A stretch of 64,000 nucleotides of DNA, taken from positions 1 to 64,000 of the forward strand of contig JBJXGS010000224.1 in assembly GCA_046160545.1 (NCBI GenBank), in the 5' to 3' direction. Positions within the stretch are counted from its first letter, which is position 1, and every line of letters starts with the position of its first letter. A program made the position numbers and the translations under genes. This document shows, one piece after another, positions 18,305-27,820 of this stretch. This stretch comes from JAEUOS01 sp046160545. GTDB taxonomy: Bacteria; Pseudomonadota; Gammaproteobacteria; Burkholderiales; JAEUOS01. The notes under the pieces were generated by a model. That model saw only the letters and a list, made by a program, of their open reading frames with translations, did not search any database and was not told the DNA's origin.

Positions 18305-20548
18305 ATGCTAATTTCGCGTTCGAGCCCTGCCGTGCGCGCCGCCGTGGTAATTGGCGGGCTGTGGAGCGGGTTCGGCCACGCCCAGTCGGTCGCGGATCCT
18401 CTGATTCTTCGCATCGACAGGACTTTCGTACCGGAGCGCGAAAAGTCCGAATCGGTGCCTGTCTTTGTACAGGGCGAACGCATCAGTGGACAGACCGGGG
18501 TCGTGACCACGGTTGAAGGCGATGCCGAGCTGCGCAAGCAGGGCAGCGTCATCAAGGCCACGCGCATCGAGTACGACAGTGTCGAAGATGAACTGCGCGC
18601 GCGCGGCACGGTTCGCCTGCAGCGCGCGGGCGATCTCTTCACCGGTCCTGAGTTGCGCTTGAGGCTCGATGCGCGTACCGGCAGCTTTACGGCCGCCGAG
18701 TACCTGCTGGCAAACGATCGCGCGCGCGGCAGCACTTCGGTCCTTGAATTCCTCGGGCCGGATCGCTATCGCGCAAGGGATGCGACCTACACCACATGCG
18801 GTCCAGGCAACGACGACTGGTATCTCAAGGCGGCCGAACTCAAGCTTGACTACGGTCGCGAAGTAGGCGAGGTCGATGATGCCGACCTGTATTTCAAGGG
18901 GCATCGCATACTGCACCTGCCGGGCATGTCCTTCTCGCTCAACAACCGTCGCAAGTCGGGCTTTCTCACCCCTTCTTACGCGAGCTCGGTGCAGCGCGGA
19001 CAGGAGTTGCAGCTACCCTATTACTGGAATATCGCGCCGAATCGCGACATGACCATCACGCCGCGCTACATGACCAAGCGCGGCTTGCAGACCACCGCGG
19101 CGTTTCGTTATATGGGCGAGGACTACCGCGGCGAAGCGCGCGCCGAAATCCTCCCCAATGACGAACAGACCCGCACCCGCCGAAGCGGTTTTTCCCTTCT
19201 GCACCAGCAGACGCTCGCGCCCGGATTGAACACCTTTCTCAATCTGAGCAAGGTGTCCGACGACACTTATTTCACCGACTTGTCGAACCGCATCTCGGCG
19301 ACATCGCAGACCTTCCTGCCGCGCGATGCCTTGCTCAACTACGGTTCACAATGGTATTCAATTTATCTGCGTACGCTTTCGTTCCAGACCTTGCAGGATC
19401 CGCTGCGCCCGGTCGTCAGTCCCTATCACCGCCTGCCGCAGATCCTCTTCTCGACCCAGCGTCTCGATGCCGGCGGCTTCGATTTGACGCTTGCGACCGA
19501 GTTCAACCGGTTTTCGCATCCGACCCTGGTCACCGGCAATCGCCTGGTATTCAATCCAGCCATCTCCTACCCATTGCTGAGTCCCGGAGCGTTCCTGATT
19601 CCCAAGGTGGCGTGGCATGCGACGACTTATGCGTTGCAGAACAACGCCGCGGGAACACCAGACGCAATCAATCGCTCACTGCCGATCATCAGCGTTGATT
19701 CCGGTCTGGTGTTTGAACGATCCGCGAACTATTTCGGTCAATCCTACACACAGACCCTGGAGCCGCGCCTCTACTATTTGCGCGTACCGGCGCGCAACCA
19801 GAGCGCGATTCCCGTATTCGATACAGGGCTGGCAGATTTCAATTTTGCGCAAATCTTTTCCGAGAATGCCTACTCTGGCGCCGACCGTATCGCCGATGCG
19901 CATCAGTTCACCGCTGCGCTTTCCACGCGACTGCTGGGCAGCCGCAACGGCAACGAACGGCTGCGTGCGACGATTGCGCAACGCTACCATCTGAGCGACC
20001 AGCAGGTTTCGCTGCCGGGCGAGACCTTGCGCGCCAGCCGCAGTTCCCACCTGCTTGCATCGTTCTCGGGAGAAGTGGCCCCCAAGCTGACGGCCGACAC
20101 GACGCTACAATACGACCCGAATCTGGCGCAAGTGCAACGCGTCAGTCACAGCGTGCGTTACAGCCCGGAGCAGGGCAACACGGTATCGGCTTCTTACCGG
20201 TATCGGCGCGATTTTCTGGAACAGATCGACGTTGCCGGGCAGTGGCGCCTCGGCGGCAATTGGTATGGCGTCGGACGCTACAACTACTCGCTGCGCGAAG
20301 GCCGCGTGGTGGAGGCGCTGGGTGGAGCGGAGTACGACGGTGGTTGTTGGGTAGGCCGGGTGGTGGTACAGCGTTTCGCCACCGCTTCCCAGCGCGCCAC
20401 CACCGGCATCTTTTTTCAGCTCGAATTGAACGGCCTGTCGCGCATTGGGTCCAATCCGCTCGACGCGTTACGCAGAAGCATCCCCGGGTACAGCAAGTTG
20501 AACGAGAATCAGGAAGCGCAGCCGCGCACTTTCCAGAACTACGAATGA
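18305..20548 (+). CDS. lptD: LPS-assembly outer membrane protein LptD
   Basis: A protein of 747 residues: a signal peptide ending near GHAQ, an OstA/LptA-like periplasmic domain (about 55-180) and a large beta-barrel that inserts LPS in the outer leaflet. The ATG at 18305 begins directly with the signal peptide; a longer upstream reading runs through the promoter region. Only two cysteines exist, C165 (TTCGPGN) and C681 (GGCWVG), which by position correspond to one of the two interdomain disulfides of E. coli LptD. It overlaps surA (ATGA at 20545-20548). Confidence 0.94.
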   Translation: MLISRSSPAVRAAVVIGGLWSGFGHAQSVADPLILRIDRTFVPEREKSESVPVFVQGERISGQTGVVTTVEGDAELRKQGSVIKATRIEYDSVEDELRARGTVRLQRAGDLFTGPELRLRLDARTGSFTAAEYLLANDRARGSTSVLEFLGPDRYRARDATYTTCGPGNDDWYLKAAELKLDYGREVGEVDDADLYFKGHRILHLPGMSFSLNNRRKSGFLTPSYASSVQRGQELQLPYYWNIAPNRDMTITPRYMTKRGLQTTAAFRYMGEDYRGEARAEILPNDEQTRTRRSGFSLLHQQTLAPGLNTFLNLSKVSDDTYFTDLSNRISATSQTFLPRDALLNYGSQWYSIYLRTLSFQTLQDPLRPVVSPYHRLPQILFSTQRLDAGGFDLTLATEFNRFSHPTLVTGNRLVFNPAISYPLLSPGAFLIPKVAWHATTYALQNNAAGTPDAINRSLPIISVDSGLVFERSANYFGQSYTQTLEPRLYYLRVPARNQSAIPVFDTGLADFNFAQIFSENAYSGADRIADAHQFTAALSTRLLGSRNGNERLRATIAQRYHLSDQQVSLPGETLRASRSSHLLASFSGEVAPKLTADTTLQYDPNLAQVQRVSHSVRYSPEQGNTVSASYRYRRDFLEQIDVAGQWRLGGNWYGVGRYNYSLREGRVVEALGGAEYDGGCWVGRVVVQRFATASQRATTGIFFQLELNGLSRIGSNPLDALRRSIPGYSKLNENQEAQPRTFQNYE

Positions 20549-21900
20549 GACCGTACTCGAATTTGCTTGCGATTGCCGCCCTGGCCGTTGTTGCGGTCTT
20601 GCTACCCCAGGCGCAGGCCCAGGATCGCATCAGTCCCAACCTGGCCAACCCCGCGCCGCGTCCGCGGGTGGCGTTGGCCGACCGCATCGTCGCGGTGGTG
20701 AACGACGAAGTCATCACAATGCGCGAACTCGAGGAGCGCCTGCGCCTGGTCAAGGCGCAGCTGGTGCGCCAGCGTGTCGCGGCACCGCCGGACGACGTGC
20801 TGGAGAAGCAGGTACTGGAGCGCATGATCATGGACCGCGCCCAGGTCCAGTTCGCGCGCGAGTCGTCGATGCGTGTCGACGAATCGCAGCTAGACCGCGC
20901 GATCGGGCGCATCGCTGAAGAAAATCGCATGAGCTTGACGCAGTTCCGCGATACGCTGGAGCGTGACGGCGTTTCGTTCGCACGCTTTCGCGAGGATATT
21001 CGCGCCGATATCCTGATTTCCCGGATCCGCGACCGCGAGGTCGACAGCCGCGTCTCGATCAGCGAGGGTGAAATCGATAACTTCATCGCCGAGAGCGAAA
21101 CCGCGCGGTCGGACGCCGGGGGCGAGCTTGGCTTGGCGCAGATTCTTGTACGGGTTCCCGAGAATGCCTCGCCGGAGCAACTCGCCGAGCGCCGGCGCAG
21201 GGCCGAAGAAGCATTGGCGCAACTGCGTGGCGGGGCCGAATTCGCGCGTGTCGCAGCCGCTTTTTCAGACGCACCCGAGGCTCTGTCAGGTGGCGGCATG
21301 GGAATTCGCCCCCAGGAGCGCTGGCCGCAACTATTCCTTGACGCGATCGACGGCTTGCGGCCGGGGCAGTTCGGCGACATCGTCAAGAGTCCCAACGGCT
21401 TTCACATCTTGAGGCTGGAGGAGCGCCGCGGCGGAGCCCTGCAGCGCGCGCCGGTGACCCAGACCAAGGTGCGGCACATCCTCATCCGCACCAATGAGCT
21501 CGTCTCGCAGGCGCAGGCGGAACGCCGTCTGGCTGATCTGCGTGAGCGTGTCGCCAACAAGGCGGCCGACTTCGCGGAATTGGCTCGTCTGCACTCCAAT
21601 GATGGCAGCGCCTCCCAAGGAGGTGATCTGGGCTGGGTTTATCCCGGCGACACGGTGCCTCAGTTCGAGAAGGCGATGGATGAGTTGAAGCCCGGCGAGA
21701 TGAGTCAACCGATTCGCACGCAGTTCGGCGTCCATCTGATCCAGGTCCTGGAGCGCAGGACCGAGGATGTAAGTCGCGAGCGTTTGCGGCAGTCGGCGCG
21801 CATGGCCCTTCGCGAGCGCAAGGCCGATGAGGCGTATCAGGAATGGCTGCGCCAGTTGCGTGACCGCGCTTTTGTCGACATTCGCCTTGAGGAGCGCTGA
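20545..21900 (+). CDS. surA: Periplasmic chaperone / peptidyl-prolyl isomerase SurA
   Basis: A periplasmic chaperone of 451 residues for outer-membrane proteins such as LptD. A signal peptide ends AQAQD, a chaperone N-terminal domain follows (ADRIVAVVNDEVIT onward), then two parvulin domains (about 190-285 and 300-405) and a C-terminal helix. The second parvulin domain is the better conserved (VRHILIR, GGDLGWV, FGVHLIQV). The ATG at 20545 overlaps the lptD stop; a longer reading would run far back into lptD. Confidence 0.95.
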   Translation: MRPYSNLLAIAALAVVAVLLPQAQAQDRISPNLANPAPRPRVALADRIVAVVNDEVITMRELEERLRLVKAQLVRQRVAAPPDDVLEKQVLERMIMDRAQVQFARESSMRVDESQLDRAIGRIAEENRMSLTQFRDTLERDGVSFARFREDIRADILISRIRDREVDSRVSISEGEIDNFIAESETARSDAGGELGLAQILVRVPENASPEQLAERRRRAEEALAQLRGGAEFARVAAAFSDAPEALSGGGMGIRPQERWPQLFLDAIDGLRPGQFGDIVKSPNGFHILRLEERRGGALQRAPVTQTKVRHILIRTNELVSQAQAERRLADLRERVANKAADFAELARLHSNDGSASQGGDLGWVYPGDTVPQFEKAMDELKPGEMSQPIRTQFGVHLIQVLERRTEDVSRERLRQSARMALRERKADEAYQEWLRQLRDRAFVDIRLEER

Positions 21901-21907
21901 TTCGGCG

Positions 21908-22948
21908 GTGCGACCGGCGCGGCTGCGGTCGCGTGGCGGGGCTCGGCCGCGAGTTGTTCTCACCACCGGCGAACCTGCCGGCATCGGGCCGGATTTGTGT
22001 GTGCGGATCGCCAGCCAGGCGAGCGCGCGACGCGGCGCCGATATCGTCCTGGTGGGGGATCGGAGTCTGCTGGAGGCGCGCGCGCGCCGCCTCGGACTCG
22101 ACTTTCGACCCGGCGGAAGGGTCACAGTCGAGCACGTCGCACTTGGTCGCAGGTCGCTGCCCGGTCGCCCCGATCCGGTCAACGCGCGCTATGTGCTGGA
22201 CACGCTCGACTCTGCGTTGTCGTTGTGCCGGAGCGGGGAGGCCGCCGCGATGGTGACCGCTCCGGTGCACAAGGGGGTGATCAACGACGCCGGCATCGCA
22301 TTCACCGGGCACACCGAATATCTGGCACAACACACCGGCACGCCGCGGGTCGTGATGCTGTTGGTCGGCGGTCGCCCACTCCTGAGGGTGGCGCTCGCCA
22401 CCACGCATTTGCCGCTGGCGGCGGTGCCGGCAGCGCTCGATGTCGCGGGGCTGGTCGCTACCCTTTCCATTCTCAAGCGCGACCTCGCCGGCAGATTCGC
22501 CATCGCAGCTCCGCGCATACTGGTTGCCGGCCTCAATCCCCACGCTGGCGAGGGGGGGCATCTTGGCGTCGAGGATCAAAGCATCATCGCACCTGCGATT
22601 GCACAAGCACGCCGCCGCGGAGTCGATGCGCGTGGCCCGTTTCCGGCCGATACGCTCTTCACGCCCCGCGTCTTGGCCGGTGCGGATGCGGTACTTGCGA
22701 TGTATCACGACCAGGGATTGCCAGTCCTCAAGTATGCGAGCTTCGGCGGCGGGGTCAACGTCACCCTCGGTTTGCCCTTGATCCGAACTTCGGTGGACCA
22801 CGGCACCGCGCTCGACCTGGCCCGAACGGCCCAGGGCGCAAGTGCGGCCGACACCGGTAGTCTGGTCGCCGCACTCAGGCTGGCGATCGAGCTCGCAGTG
22901 AAAACGCGCGGACCGCACCGGCAAGCAGCGCCAGGGCGGCCAGGCTGA
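21908..22948 (+). CDS. pdxA: 4-hydroxythreonine-4-phosphate dehydrogenase PdxA
   Basis: A metal- and NAD-dependent dehydrogenase of about 346 residues in pyridoxal phosphate synthesis. Visible landmarks are the TTGEPAGIGPDL start, the metal-ligand histidines in FTGHTEYLA, GLNPHAGE and YHDQGLPVLKY, and GGGVNVTLGLP. No ATG fits. GTG at 21908 is preceded by GAGGAG about 13 nt upstream; TTG at 21887 is an alternative. The last 74 nt overlap the 3' end of lnt on the other strand. The rsmA gene that often follows pdxA is missing here. Confidence 0.88.
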   Translation: MRPARLRSRGGARPRVVLTTGEPAGIGPDLCVRIASQASARRGADIVLVGDRSLLEARARRLGLDFRPGGRVTVEHVALGRRSLPGRPDPVNARYVLDTLDSALSLCRSGEAAAMVTAPVHKGVINDAGIAFTGHTEYLAQHTGTPRVVMLLVGGRPLLRVALATTHLPLAAVPAALDVAGLVATLSILKRDLAGRFAIAAPRILVAGLNPHAGEGGHLGVEDQSIIAPAIAQARRRGVDARGPFPADTLFTPRVLAGADAVLAMYHDQGLPVLKYASFGGGVNVTLGLPLIRTSVDHGTALDLARTAQGASAADTGSLVAALRLAIELAVKTRGPHRQAAPGRPG

Positions 22949-24386
22949 CCACGGGCCAGTTTCCGTGGCGCACGTAAGGGGTTGTTCCCCGGGTGGGCTG
23001 GACATCGGCAACCAGGGCGCCGGGCATGAAAAGCGGCAGCTGGTGTGTTACCCGGCCTCGGTGATCGACGACCGCGGTGTAGCCGGTATTGGTGGCACGT
23101 AACATCGGCCGACCTGTCTCCAGGCTGCGCATGCGGCTGATCTGCAGGTGCTGGTGCGGCGCCAGGGAGTCGCCGAACCAGGCGATATTCGACAGGTTGG
23201 CCAAGATCGTCGCCTTGGGCACCTGGCGGATGATCTCCTCGCCGAACAAGTCCTCGTAGCAGATGTTGATGGCTACTCGTTGCCCGGCGACCGCCAGCGG
23301 TTGTGCATCCTGATCGCCGGCGGTGAAATCGCCGAGTGGTATGCGCATCAGGTCGACGAACCAGCGAAAGCCGGTTGGAATGAACTCGCCGAACGGCACC
23401 AGATGCACCTTGTCGTAGCGTTGCGGCTCTGAGGCGCCCATCGATATCGCGCTGTTGAAATAGCGGGAGCGGGTTTCGGCGCGCGGGACGCCCACAATCA
23501 GGTCCGCGCCGCGACGGCGCATCAGTTCCGACAGCTGCGCGAGATAGCCCTGTGGAATGGCTAGCAGCATGCGCGGCAGGGCGGTTTCGGGCAGCACGAC
23601 CAGCGGTGCCGGGTTTGCTTCAACAAGCAGGCGATAGGTCTCCAGCGTGTTTTCGAAGCGACCGTCCTCGAACTTGAGTTGCTGCGCGATATTGCCTTGC
23701 AGCAGCGCGACCTTTAGAGGAGCACCGGCGGGCTGTGTCCATTCGGACGGTTGCAGGGCATGCCCCGCAGCGCAGATCATCGCCGCGGCGAGAAATGCGC
23801 GGATACGTCCAGCGGCGGCCTGTTGCGCGGAGAGAGCGCGCGCCAGCAGCACAGCGATCAACGCGGCGACCAGGTTGATGCCGTGTACGCCGACCAGGGG
23901 CGCAAAACCCGCCAGGGGACCGTCCGTGTGCGCATAGCCGAGCGTCGCCCACGGAAAACCGGTGAACACCCAGCCACGCAGCCATTCTGCTACGCACCAC
24001 GCGGCCGGAACGATGATCCAGTCCGGTACGCCGGCTGCCAGTCTTGCGCTGAGCCAGCCCGCCAACGCCGGCCATAGGGCCAGGTATGCCGCAAAGAGCA
24101 GCGTCGCAGCAGCGGCCAGGGGCATCGGCAGAGCGCCATACTCGTGCATGCTCACGTACACCCACGAAACTGCGGTTCCGAACCAGCCCAGGCCGAATGC
24201 GAAGCCCAACGCCGCACGCACCCGAGCCGACCGGCCGAACCAGAGCAAAAACAGGAGCGTCAGTGTCGCCGCCTGCGCCCACCACCAGCCGAAGGGCGCG
24301 AGGGACAGGGTGCAGGCGGCGCCTGCGAGCAGGGCCGGCACCAGAAGGCCGGCCATCGCCAGCGGGTTGGCGCTTCGCGTCGACAT
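22875..24386 (-). CDS. lnt: Apolipoprotein N-acyltransferase Lnt
   Basis: An inner-membrane enzyme of 503 residues that N-acylates lipoproteins such as Pal. It has about six N-terminal membrane helices, a periplasmic nitrilase-like domain with the catalytic glutamate in VLPETALP, the lysine in YDKVHLVPFGEF and the cysteine in INICYEDLFG, and a C-terminal helix. It ends inside the 3' end of pdxA. A corC gene, often found between ybeY and lnt, is not present; lnt starts 14 nt after ybeY. Confidence 0.95.
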   Translation of the reverse strand: MSTRSANPLAMAGLLVPALLAGAACTLSLAPFGWWWAQAATLTLLFLLWFGRSARVRAALGFAFGLGWFGTAVSWVYVSMHEYGALPMPLAAAATLLFAAYLALWPALAGWLSARLAAGVPDWIIVPAAWCVAEWLRGWVFTGFPWATLGYAHTDGPLAGFAPLVGVHGINLVAALIAVLLARALSAQQAAAGRIRAFLAAAMICAAGHALQPSEWTQPAGAPLKVALLQGNIAQQLKFEDGRFENTLETYRLLVEANPAPLVVLPETALPRMLLAIPQGYLAQLSELMRRRGADLIVGVPRAETRSRYFNSAISMGASEPQRYDKVHLVPFGEFIPTGFRWFVDLMRIPLGDFTAGDQDAQPLAVAGQRVAINICYEDLFGEEIIRQVPKATILANLSNIAWFGDSLAPHQHLQISRMRSLETGRPMLRATNTGYTAVVDHRGRVTHQLPLFMPGALVADVQPTRGTTPYVRHGNWPVVSLAALALLAGAVRAFSLRARSPA

Positions 24387-24400
24387 TTGACCAGTTGAAT

Positions 24401-24865
24401 TCAGCGGGGCGCCGGGGGCGTCTGCACGTCGCGGACGCTCAGATACGGATCGGCAAAACCCAGTGTACTCAGGATCGCCGCCTCGCGAGCTTCCATGGTG
24501 CGTGCCTGGTGCGCTCTCTGATGATCCCAGCCCAAGGCATGCAGCACACCGTGGATGGTCAGGTGGGCATAGTGCGCCTCGCGCGACTTGCCCTGCTCAC
24601 GTGCTTCCTGCGCGGCGACTTGTGCGCAGATCACCACGTCGGCTGCCGGCGGTTCGCCACCATAGGCGAAGGTGAGGACGTTCGGCACGTAGTCGAGCGC
24701 GCGATAGGCACGATTGAGTTCGCGCGCCTCGGCCGCGTTGACCACGCGCAGGGTCAGTTGCGCGGGCGCACCGCCGGTTGCCGCGTGTACCCAGCGGGAA
24801 AACTTCCGGCGCGGCGGTATACCGGCCGCGCGGCTGGCCAACTGCACACTGACTTCGGTGTTCAC
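24401..24865 (-). CDS. ybeY: Endoribonuclease / rRNA maturation factor YbeY
   Basis: A zinc-dependent protein of 154 residues needed for 16S rRNA 3' maturation and ribosome quality control. The metal-binding motif HGVLHALGWDH carries the three histidines of the family, and the RELNRAYR segment lies near residue 50. The start overlaps the phoH stop as ATGA. Length is normal. Confidence 0.94.
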   Translation of the reverse strand: MNTEVSVQLASRAAGIPPRRKFSRWVHAATGGAPAQLTLRVVNAAEARELNRAYRALDYVPNVLTFAYGGEPPAADVVICAQVAAQEAREQGKSREAHYAHLTIHGVLHALGWDHQRAHQARTMEAREAAILSTLGFADPYLSVRDVQTPPAPR

Positions 24866-25881
24866 GCGCCACGCGGGCCGCGCGCCACCCGCAACAGCGC
24901 ATCGGCGACATCGGCGCGACCCTCGTCAGGCGATGCGGCGCCATACGCTTCATAGGCAGAGACGATACGCCCCACCAGTGGATGGCGCACCACATCCGCG
25001 GCTGAAAATCGCGTCATTGCAATGCCGCGCACGTCACGCAGTACATCCTGTGCCTCGGCCAGCCCTGATTTGGCGCCGCGCGGCAGGTCGACCTGGGTCG
25101 GGTCGCCGGTGACCACCGCCTTGGCGCCGAAACCCATGCGGGTGAGGAACATTTTCATCTGCTCGGGCGTGGTGTTCTGAGCTTCGTCGAGGATGATGAA
25201 CGCATGATTTAAGGTGCGGCCGCGCATGTAGGCCAGCGGTGCGATCTCGATCGCACCTTTTTCAAACAGCTTGCCGACCCGCTCGAAACCCATCAGGTCA
25301 TAAAGCGCGTCGTAGAGCGGGCGCAGATAGGGATCGACCTTCTGCGCCAGATCGCCCGGCAGAAAACCCAAGCGCTCGCCAGCCTCGACCGCCGGGCGAA
25401 CCAGCACGATGCGCTTGACCGCATCGCGCTCGAGCGCATCGACCGCGCATGCCACGGCGAGGTAGGTCTTGCCGGTTCCTGCGGGGCCGATGCCGAAGGT
25501 GACGTCGTGGGCGAGGATGGACTCGATGTAGGAGCGCTGATTGGGCGTACGACCTGCGAGGTCGCGCCTGCGGGTCATGAGTACTGGCGCGTCGTCCTCG
25601 CGCGCCGGATGCAGGCTATCGATCACGCCCAGCTGAATGTCGTCGAGTTCCAGGGGTTTATCGGCCCGTGCGTAGAGGGTCTCCAGCAAAGTCGCTGCTC
25701 GCTCGATTGCGTCGGCGCTGCCGCGCAGGGTCACGCGGTCGCCGCGGCGCTCGATGGCTATGTCCAGTGCGGTCTCGATCTGCCGCAAGTTGGCGTCCAG
25801 CGGGCCGGCAAGGTTGGCAAGGCGCTTGTTGTCGGGCGGTGCGAAGCGCAGTTCCCGTGCCGAGCGTGCGGCTCGGCTCAA
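24862..25881 (-). CDS. phoH: PhoH family ATPase
   Basis: A P-loop ATPase of 339 residues of the PhoH/PhoL type, with an N-terminal KH-like region (about 15-75) and an ATPase core: GPAGTGKTYLAV (Walker A), FIILDEAQNTT (Walker B) and VTGDPTQVDLP. PhoH proteins are linked to RNA metabolism with YbeY. No ATG is available near the family start; a TTG at 25881 overlaps the miaB stop as TTGA and is the most economical start. Confidence 0.9.
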   Translation of the reverse strand: MSRAARSARELRFAPPDNKRLANLAGPLDANLRQIETALDIAIERRGDRVTLRGSADAIERAATLLETLYARADKPLELDDIQLGVIDSLHPAREDDAPVLMTRRRDLAGRTPNQRSYIESILAHDVTFGIGPAGTGKTYLAVACAVDALERDAVKRIVLVRPAVEAGERLGFLPGDLAQKVDPYLRPLYDALYDLMGFERVGKLFEKGAIEIAPLAYMRGRTLNHAFIILDEAQNTTPEQMKMFLTRMGFGAKAVVTGDPTQVDLPRGAKSGLAEAQDVLRDVRGIAMTRFSAADVVRHPLVGRIVSAYEAYGAASPDEGRADVADALLRVARGPRGA

Positions 25882-27227
25882 GGTGTGGCCTGCAGCTCGC
25901 GCGTGTCCACGAGCTCGCCGCGCAGGGAATGCGGGTTGGCATGGCTGATGGCAACGTCGGTGAAGCGGCCGATCAGATGCGCCGGCCCCGCAAAATTGAC
26001 GACTCGATTGTTGGCGGTGCGGCCGCACAGTTCCCCGACGTTGCGCCGCGCATTCCCGTCGACCAGCACCCGCTCGACGCGCCCCAACATGGCCTGGCTG
26101 ATGGCGGCGCCCTGACTTTCGATGCGTGCCTGCAGCAGGGCCAGCCGCTCGAGCTTGACTTCGGGGGCGGTGTCGTCGACAAGGTCGGCTGCCGGCGTGC
26201 CCGGCCGGCGTGAGTAGACAAAAGAGAAGGAATGATCAAAGCCGACCGACTCGATCAAATCCATCGTGGCAGCGAAATCGTCAGCGGTTTCGCCGGGAAA
26301 ACCGACGATGAAGTCCGATGAAAGCGACAGATCCGGTCGCGCCGCGCGCAAACGGCGCACGATGGACTTGTACTCCAGCACGGTGTAGCCGCGCTTCATC
26401 GCCGCGAGTACGCGGTCGCTGCCGGACTGGACCGGCAGGTGCAGGTGCGGCACCAGTTGCGGTAGCGCGCCGTGGGCGTCGATCAGACGTTGCGTCATCT
26501 CGCGTGGATGCGAGGTGGTGTAGCGGATGCGCTCGATACCTGGCATTGCGGCTACGTATTCGATGAGGAGGGCGAAGTCTGCCAGTTCACCGTCGCTGGT
26601 ACGCCCCCGGTACGCATTGACGTTCTGGCCCAGCAGAGTGACCTCACGAACGCCGCCTTCGACCAAGGCGGCGACTTCGGTAAGCACGCCGTCCAAGTCA
26701 CGCGAGACCTCCGCGCCGCGCGTGTATGGCACCACGCAAAAGCTGCAGTACTTGCTGCAGCCCTCCATGATCGACACGAAGGCCGTGGGTCCCTTGGCTC
26801 CGGGCGGCGGCAGATGATCGAATTTCTCAATTTCAGGAAACGAAATGTCGACCTGCGGTTGCCCGCTCGTGCGACGCCTGGCGATGAGCGCCGGCAGGCG
26901 ATGCAGGGTTTGCGGGCCAAAGACCACGTCCACATAGGGCGCGCGTTCGATGATGGCTGCGCCTTCCTGGCTGGCGACGCAGCCGCCGACGCCGATGACG
27001 AGATCGGGCTTTTGCTGCTTGAGGGCGCGTGCGCGCCCAAGGTCCGAGAACACCTTTTCCTGCGCTTTTTCGCGCACTGAACACGTGTTGAAAAGGATCA
27101 CGTCAGCGTCTTCGGGGCGGCTGGTGGTCTCGATCCCACTGTCCGCACCGAGCACCTGTGCCATCTTGTCCGAGTCGTACTCGTTCATCTGGCAGCCGAA
27201 TGTCTTGATGTAGAGCTTTTTCGGCAT
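25878..27227 (-). CDS. miaB: tRNA-2-methylthio-N6-dimethylallyladenosine synthase MiaB
   Basis: A radical-SAM methylthiotransferase of 449 residues that adds the 2-methylthio group to i6A37 of tRNA. The N-terminal UPF0004 domain has its three cluster cysteines in FGCQMNEYDS, NTCSVREKA and GVGGCVA. The radical-SAM cluster motif is CSKYCSFCVVPYTRG, and a C-terminal TRAM domain (about 380-445) follows. It is the start of miaB-phoH-ybeY-lnt, with four-base overlaps to phoH. Confidence 0.96.
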   Translation of the reverse strand: MPKKLYIKTFGCQMNEYDSDKMAQVLGADSGIETTSRPEDADVILFNTCSVREKAQEKVFSDLGRARALKQQKPDLVIGVGGCVASQEGAAIIERAPYVDVVFGPQTLHRLPALIARRRTSGQPQVDISFPEIEKFDHLPPPGAKGPTAFVSIMEGCSKYCSFCVVPYTRGAEVSRDLDGVLTEVAALVEGGVREVTLLGQNVNAYRGRTSDGELADFALLIEYVAAMPGIERIRYTTSHPREMTQRLIDAHGALPQLVPHLHLPVQSGSDRVLAAMKRGYTVLEYKSIVRRLRAARPDLSLSSDFIVGFPGETADDFAATMDLIESVGFDHSFSFVYSRRPGTPAADLVDDTAPEVKLERLALLQARIESQGAAISQAMLGRVERVLVDGNARRNVGELCGRTANNRVVNFAGPAHLIGRFTDVAISHANPHSLRGELVDTRELQATP

Positions 27228-27285
27228 GGCAGCAGATCGTCGATTCTCTGGAGGGCAGCAAAAGTGGTGCGCATGCGCACCGAGC

Positions 27286-27645
27286 CTAGCGCGCAGGCTT
27301 GGGATCGGGTCGGGCGATTTCTTCTTCGGTAAGGATCCAGATCGACTGCACCAGCCCCGTCATGGGCTCAAGGGTGTAGCGGACGATCGCCTGGCCGGTC
27401 AGGCCGCCCCACATCACGAGCATGTTGTCGCGCCCGAATATGCGCACTCCCGGCGCCATACGGGCCTGCGTGCGGCCGTCGATGACGACCTCGTTGCTGC
27501 CTTGAAACGACATTTCTGCGCGCTGCGCGGAATCGGGTATCTGCACCATGCGTTGCTGGCTGGCCGCGATGGTTGCAAAGCTGGCACCCAGCAGGCATGC
27601 CACAAGCTGCAGGCTGGCGATGAGAAATGTGCCGAAACGAGTCAT
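27286..27645 (-). CDS. Small exported protein of unknown function
   Basis: A protein of 119 residues with a hydrophobic N-terminal signal segment (about 5-30) ending near ATIAASQ. It is followed by a compact beta-rich region containing QIPDSAQRAEM, VIDGRTQARMAPGVRIFG and an acidic/proline C-terminus. No catalytic motif is recognisable. It lies 58 nt upstream of miaB in the same direction and is probably cotranscribed. I recognise no family with certainty; the clean signal peptide and GC-rich third codon positions support a real gene. Confidence 0.7.
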   Translation of the reverse strand: MTRFGTFLIASLQLVACLLGASFATIAASQQRMVQIPDSAQRAEMSFQGSNEVVIDGRTQARMAPGVRIFGRDNMLVMWGGLTGQAIVRYTLEPMTGLVQSIWILTEEEIARPDPKPAR

Positions 27646-27820
27646 GGGAGGCCTGCAAGTGAAATTCAGGCGATGGTGCGTACGGGTCGAACGCCGGCTT
27701 GGCGCAACGCGCGAAAATGGGACATCGAACCCCCTGATTCTACTATGCAGGGTGGGCCCGAAGCATGTGTTTCAGGCCCGCTATTGCCCCGCAATGGCAT
27801 GGGGCTCGGGAGAAAAACTC

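Noticed and set aside
21482..23011. Open frame of 509 codons on the minus strand across surA and pdxA
   Set aside because: It is antisense to two well-supported genes, has Q/R/H/G-rich composition with no motif, and long antisense frames are expected at this GC content.
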